From: an uncultured Eggerthellaceae bacterium
GTDB lineage: Bacteria; Actinomycetota; Coriobacteriia; Coriobacteriales; Eggerthellaceae
Assembly (NCBI GenBank): GCA_934623455.1
Contig: CAKTVK010000077.1
Location: 1 to 9,138 of the forward strand
Length of the DNA stretch: 9,138 nt
Direction: 5' to 3'
In this document: positions 6,471 through 9,138 of the stretch, one piece after another
How the letters are laid out: each line of letters begins with the position of its first letter
Numbering within the stretch: the first letter of the stretch is position 1
The notes under the pieces: model-generated
What the model was told of the DNA's origin: nothing
What the model saw: the letters and a program-made list of their open reading frames with translations, nothing else
Database searches by the model: none
Position numbers and translations under genes: made by a program

Positions 6471-7766
6471 TTATTCGGCATCCGCCTTCGTCTCCGCCGC
6501 AGCTTCTCCATCCGTCTTGGGCAAACGAATCATCAGCGAGCAAACGAAACCAATGAGACCGATAACGGCCAAGCCCAAGAATGCCGGCAAATATGTCCCC
6601 GTAGAGTCGAAAATTGCGCCAGCAATCGTCGGAACGAAAGATGCAAGTACAGCGACAACGGGAAGAACTGCGCCATGGATCTTGGAGTAGTGCTTGTTGC
6701 CGAAGATGTTAGCGAGCTCCGCGGGAAGAGCGGAATTATGCATAGCAAAGCCTAGGCCGATGGTAATGTAGTAAACAACCATAACGACGAAATTGCCGCC
6801 CATAAACGCAGCGAGAATGGCACCAAGGGCCATCGCAAGAGCGCCAAGACCATGCCAGCGGACGGGCTCAAAACGATCAAGGATGATGGTGCCGATAACG
6901 AGTGCTGCGATTCCGCCAAGGCCCTTGATGGAAAGGGCGACCGAAACGTCGTCGAGGGTAAGGCCCTGAGAAACAAAATACAAACCAGCATGGGAAACAT
7001 TAAGATTGAGGCCGGCGAAGCAGCAGAACGCCATAATCGCAATGAACCAGAACGCCGGAGTCTTCATGGCTTCCGTTGCGGTCTTGTTCTCCATGGTCTT
7101 ATACACCTTGGAAATGTAAGTCTTAGAAGTCGCGGAAGCTTCTACCGCACCGCCATCGGGCTCCTGACCCATGTCGGCAGGGGTGTTGCGCACAAAAATC
7201 GCGGCAATCAGCAGACCGCAAATTGCGAAGAACGAAACGAGCCACCAACCAGCACGCCACCCGAACGCATTAATAACAGCGTTTGTGATCAGCGGATAAA
7301 GAACAGCGATGGCGGCAGCCATGATGAGAGAAATTGAGATTGCACGGCCACGGTGTTTGATATACCAGTGATTGAGCGTGGTCATCGTCGGAATAGCACC
7401 AGCGCACATGCAGCCATAGCTCATAATGATGCCAAAGCCGGCAACATAGAGAACAACGCTATCACCCAAGAACAGCGCATTGATAGCGCCAAGAAGGGCT
7501 ACGATAACCGCACCAAGCATATAAGAGAATCGTGCGCCTTTCTTGGCGATGGTCAAACCGATGAGCGGCGCGGAAATGCCCTGCACCAAAATGAACGCGC
7601 TGAATCCCATACCCAAATACGTTCTGTTCATGGTCACTTCAGGATCCAGGACCATGTAAGCATTCGTGAGCTGAGCAACAGTCAAACCCAACGCCCCCAC
7701 AAAAGCATAGATCAGACCGGTGGAAATAAGCATTCTTGGACCACTAAACTTTTGTTTCCCAGTCAT
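6471..7766 (-). CDS. MFS transporter, MCT/oxalate-formate antiporter type (carrier 2)
   Basis: A 431-residue membrane protein with about 12 hydrophobic segments. NHWYIKHRGRA at about residues 132-142 matches the loop motif of the monocarboxylate/OFA branch of the Major Facilitator superfamily, between helices 4 and 5. The central cytoplasmic loop (about 193-236) starts with RNTPADMGQEPDG, a pattern common in this branch. The C-terminal tail is acidic and Ala-rich. The frame runs upstream to a TTG at 7808. The ATG at 7766 is preferred because AGGAGG stands nine bases before it, and the extra 14 residues are basic and unlike a family N-terminus. It is the first gene of the minus-strand series and is divergent from the LysR gene. 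The family suggests a mono- or dicarboxylate, perhaps an aromatic acid; uptake or exchange cannot be distinguished. Confidence 0.9.
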   Translation of the reverse strand: MTGKQKFSGPRMLISTGLIYAFVGALGLTVAQLTNAYMVLDPEVTMNRTYLGMGFSAFILVQGISAPLIGLTIAKKGARFSYMLGAVIVALLGAINALFLGDSVVLYVAGFGIIMSYGCMCAGAIPTMTTLNHWYIKHRGRAISISLIMAAAIAVLYPLITNAVINAFGWRAGWWLVSFFAICGLLIAAIFVRNTPADMGQEPDGGAVEASATSKTYISKVYKTMENKTATEAMKTPAFWFIAIMAFCCFAGLNLNVSHAGLYFVSQGLTLDDVSVALSIKGLGGIAALVIGTIILDRFEPVRWHGLGALAMALGAILAAFMGGNFVVMVVYYITIGLGFAMHNSALPAELANIFGNKHYSKIHGAVLPVVAVLASFVPTIAGAIFDSTGTYLPAFLGLAVIGLIGFVCSLMIRLPKTDGEAAAETKADAE

Positions 7767-7775
7767 TTTACTACC

Positions 7776-7781
7776 CCTCCT
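7776..7781 (-). promoter_or_regulatory. Ribosome binding site deciding the start of MFS carrier 2
   Basis: AGGAGG on the minus strand, nine bases before the ATG at 7764-7766, is a full match to the Shine-Dalgarno core. It excludes the upstream TTG at 7808 as the main start. Confidence 0.8.
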
Positions 7782-7898
7782 CTTTACCAATGAATATTGC
7801 GAGCGCAATCAACGCGCCCATGCCATGCCGCAACGGGGATGGCCGATGCAGCGAATGACCCCCTTTGTAGTGCATACGCATAGAAATTGACATCGTAG

Positions 7899-7967
7899 GT
7901 ATTTTGAAAGTACTTAATACTTCTCCCCGATCCCCCTTAAAGCAGTTTGCAGCCTGATTGGGAGAAG
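7899..7967. repeat. Nested inverted repeats in the divergent region
   Basis: GTATT (7899-7903) and AATAC (7916-7920) form an inverted repeat spaced by 12 bases, with the 8-bp palindrome AAGTACTT (7908-7915) inside it. Directly abutting, CTTCTCCC (7920-7927) is perfectly repeated in reverse as GGGAGAAG (7960-7967) across 32 bases. The set lies about 135-200 bases before the MFS carrier 2 start and could be an operator for it or form a leader RNA stem. Confidence 0.45.
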
Positions 7968-8026
7968 AAATAAAACCTGGGTTGATTCTACGAAGTCGCA
8001 AGAAAAGATTCCAACATCACTTGTTC

Positions 8027-8056
8027 TTGCTTTCCTTAACTAAAGGTTGTTAAAAT
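8027..8056 (+). promoter_or_regulatory. Predicted LysR gene promoter with embedded operator
   Basis: An extended -10, TG-T-TAAAAT (8048-8056), matches TATAAT at five of six positions. A weak -35, TTGCTT (8027-8032), lies 18 bases upstream. Transcription would start near 8063, leaving a leader of about 44 bases. Between the two boxes, AACTAAAGGTTGTT (8038-8051) matches the core of the dyad before the Mo enzyme gene at 13 of 14 positions. It also lies within TTAAC...GTTAA arms (8036-8040 and 8049-8053). A regulator bound here would block its own promoter. Confidence 0.5.
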
Positions 8057-8106
8057 TGACTAGGGGTTTTCGGACAAAGAAGCACTTTGCCGATGCGAGG
8101 GGGAAC

Positions 8107-9060
8107 ATGAGAATCGAGACGTTATCCTATTTTCTTGAGTTAGCGCGCTGCAAATCCTGCGTTCGCGCCTCAAGCAATCTATTCATATCTCAGCAAGGTC
8201 TCAGCAAAGCAATAGTTGGCCTGGAAAAAGAACTTGGCGTCGCACTATTTGATCGTGCGGGTAAACGCATGAAGCTTACAAGAGCAGGTGAGCTTCTGAT
8301 TCCGTACGCGAAAAAAATCGTAGAGTTGCAATCTTCCGCCATAAGCGAACTCTCACGTGAGTACCTGGGCGAATCGAATTCGCATTACGAAAAGCTGACC
8401 ATCGTCGGCACGCCTTATATATGCACTCGACTGTTCAGCCTGCTTGAAAAGGTCATGGAAAATGTAGGTCTTGTAGGTTACAGCGTTCAGGAGGCAGACT
8501 ACCCCGAAATCCTACAATACACCAACAGAAAAGACACCTTGGTTGTCTGCAATGTTCATTCCGGTTTACTGGGAGACATCACAAAGCGCGCTGATATAAA
8601 ATTTATTCCGCTTTTGTCATCGGACTTGCGAGTTTTAGGATCAACTAGTCTTTTACCAGAAAAAGGAGCCTACGTTGGCCCAGAACTATTCTCAACGTTG
8701 CCGGTAGCTTATTACAATGACCCGATGCTGAATTGCATCGCTGAGGAAATTTTTAGAATAGGCGGAAGCGATACCGATGCTGTTGTCCTCCATTCATCAA
8801 ATGCTAGCAAGATACTATCCCTCGTAAAAGACAGTAAAGCCGTCACATTCACCGACACCTTCAGTCTTCTCCTAAGCCCTGCGCATGAAAATATGCGAGC
8901 ACAGAAGTTCGATGAGAAAATATCCTTCTATGTAGGTTTCATCGTTGGCAATTCCTTCAATTGCGACACGCCGCAGGGCAAGTTTATAAACAGATTTCAA
9001 AACATTATGAACGCCAGATATCGAGCCTACATGTCAAAGCATCCCATTTCGGTTCCCTGA
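8107..9060 (+). CDS. LysR-type transcriptional regulator
   Basis: A 317-residue protein with the LysR-family winged helix-turn-helix at residues 1-60. The pattern MRIETLSYFLELARCKSCVR, then ISQQGLSKAI and LEKELGVALFDR, ending in LTRAGELL, is diagnostic. A linker helix follows to about residue 88, then a periplasmic-binding-protein-like effector domain starting near KLTIVGTP and running to the C-terminus. The usual length is about 300. The frame is open from a TTG at 8047, but GAGGGGG at 8097-8103 stands just before the ATG at 8107 and the family N-terminus begins there, so 8107 is chosen. It is divergent from MFS carrier 2, the typical placement for a regulator of its neighbour. A matching sequence in its own promoter and upstream of the Mo enzyme gene suggests autorepression and activation of the enzyme. 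The effector is probably the pathway substrate, which is unknown. Confidence 0.92.
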   Translation: MRIETLSYFLELARCKSCVRASSNLFISQQGLSKAIVGLEKELGVALFDRAGKRMKLTRAGELLIPYAKKIVELQSSAISELSREYLGESNSHYEKLTIVGTPYICTRLFSLLEKVMENVGLVGYSVQEADYPEILQYTNRKDTLVVCNVHSGLLGDITKRADIKFIPLLSSDLRVLGSTSLLPEKGAYVGPELFSTLPVAYYNDPMLNCIAEEIFRIGGSDTDAVVLHSSNASKILSLVKDSKAVTFTDTFSLLLSPAHENMRAQKFDEKISFYVGFIVGNSFNCDTPQGKFINRFQNIMNARYRAYMSKHPISVP

Positions 9061-9092
9061 GAGAACACGCAGCCACAAGCACTCTAGAGACA

Positions 9093-9127
9093 AAAGGAAT
9101 CCCCTCATCCGATGAGGGGATTCCTTT
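9093..9127 (+). terminator. Strong terminator of the LysR gene
   Basis: A perfect 16-bp stem (9093-9108 with 9112-9127) around the three-base loop CCG lies 33 bases past the LysR stop. Its downstream arm ends in TTCCTTT, a T-rich 3' end rather than a clean T-run. Its symmetry, with AAAGG at the other end, would let it also stop minus-strand transcripts arriving from the right. Confidence 0.8.
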
Positions 9128-9138
9128 ATAAGCAAGAC

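Larger units (their letters stand above)
7767..8106. other. Divergent control region between MFS carrier 2 and the LysR gene
   Basis: These 340 bases contain the predicted LysR promoter and operator (listed separately), an orphan perfect -35 box TTGACA at 7887-7892 with no good -10 at 16-18 bases, and nested inverted repeats at 7899-7967. I found no confident promoter for MFS carrier 2. A weak minus-strand -10, TATTAA (complement of 7914-7919), lies inside the repeats. A 76-codon minus frame ending at 7771 has no family features and overlaps the carrier's ribosome binding site, so it is not listed as a gene. Confidence 0.5.

Noticed and set aside
6773..6782. AAACAACCAT inside carrier 2, matching half of the proposed LysR-type dyad
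   Set aside because: It lies mid-gene and lacks the second arm; it shows that ten-base matches to the half-site arise by chance.
7887..7892. Perfect -35 box TTGACA as a second LysR promoter
   Set aside because: No acceptable -10 box lies 16-18 bases downstream on the plus strand.
7771..8001. Minus-strand 76-codon frame in the divergent region
   Set aside because: No homology signal, and it overlaps the ribosome binding site and inverted repeats of carrier 2.
1..9138. CRISPR arrays, tRNA or rRNA genes, insertion sequences
   Set aside because: No spaced direct-repeat series, no cloverleaf-like or ribosomal sequence, and no transposase motifs were seen on either strand.

Overview
The window looks like an accessory catabolic or respiratory island from an anaerobic, molybdenum-enzyme-rich bacterium. 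The best guess is a gut Coriobacteriia member (Eggerthellaceae: Eggerthella, Gordonibacter, Slackia and relatives). That guess rests on the gene mix, not on any marker gene: a soluble acetylene-hydratase-like bis-MGD enzyme, a mini DmsB-type ferredoxin, two MFS carriers and a LysR regulator. Base composition is roughly balanced.

Layout. Five genes lie on the minus strand, bracketed by two plus-strand genes. Left edge: an SMP-30/gluconolactonase-like beta-propeller (201-1259, +), then a hairpin terminator in a convergent gap. Minus strand, in transcription order from right to left: an MFS carrier of MCT/OFA type (7766-6471); a 150-residue protein with 14 cysteines (6207-5755); a 737-residue molybdopterin enzyme (5425-3212); a 114-residue two-cluster ferredoxin overlapping it as TAATG (3212-2868); a hairpin terminator; and a second, different MFS carrier (2715-1474). 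Right edge: a LysR-type regulator (8107-9060, +), divergent from the first carrier and closed by a strong terminator.

How the genes may work together (inference). One carrier takes up a small acid or aromatic substrate. The cytoplasmic Mo/W enzyme, fed with or relieved of electrons by the small ferredoxin, converts it. The second carrier exports the product or takes up a related compound. The lactonase-like protein may open a lactone ring upstream of that step. The LysR protein is the likely switch. A 19-bp perfect dyad sits about 64 bases upstream of the predicted start of the Mo-enzyme transcript, and a 13-of-14 match to it lies between the predicted -35 and -10 of the LysR gene itself. This is the classic arrangement of an activator that represses its own gene.

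The most novel parts are the cysteine-rich protein, which I cannot assign to a known family, and the enzyme itself. It has an unusual residue pattern around its iron-sulfur cluster and lacks the acetylene hydratase catalytic Asp. The catechol dehydroxylases of gut Eggerthellaceae are the closest functional analogy, but the substrate cannot be read from the sequence.
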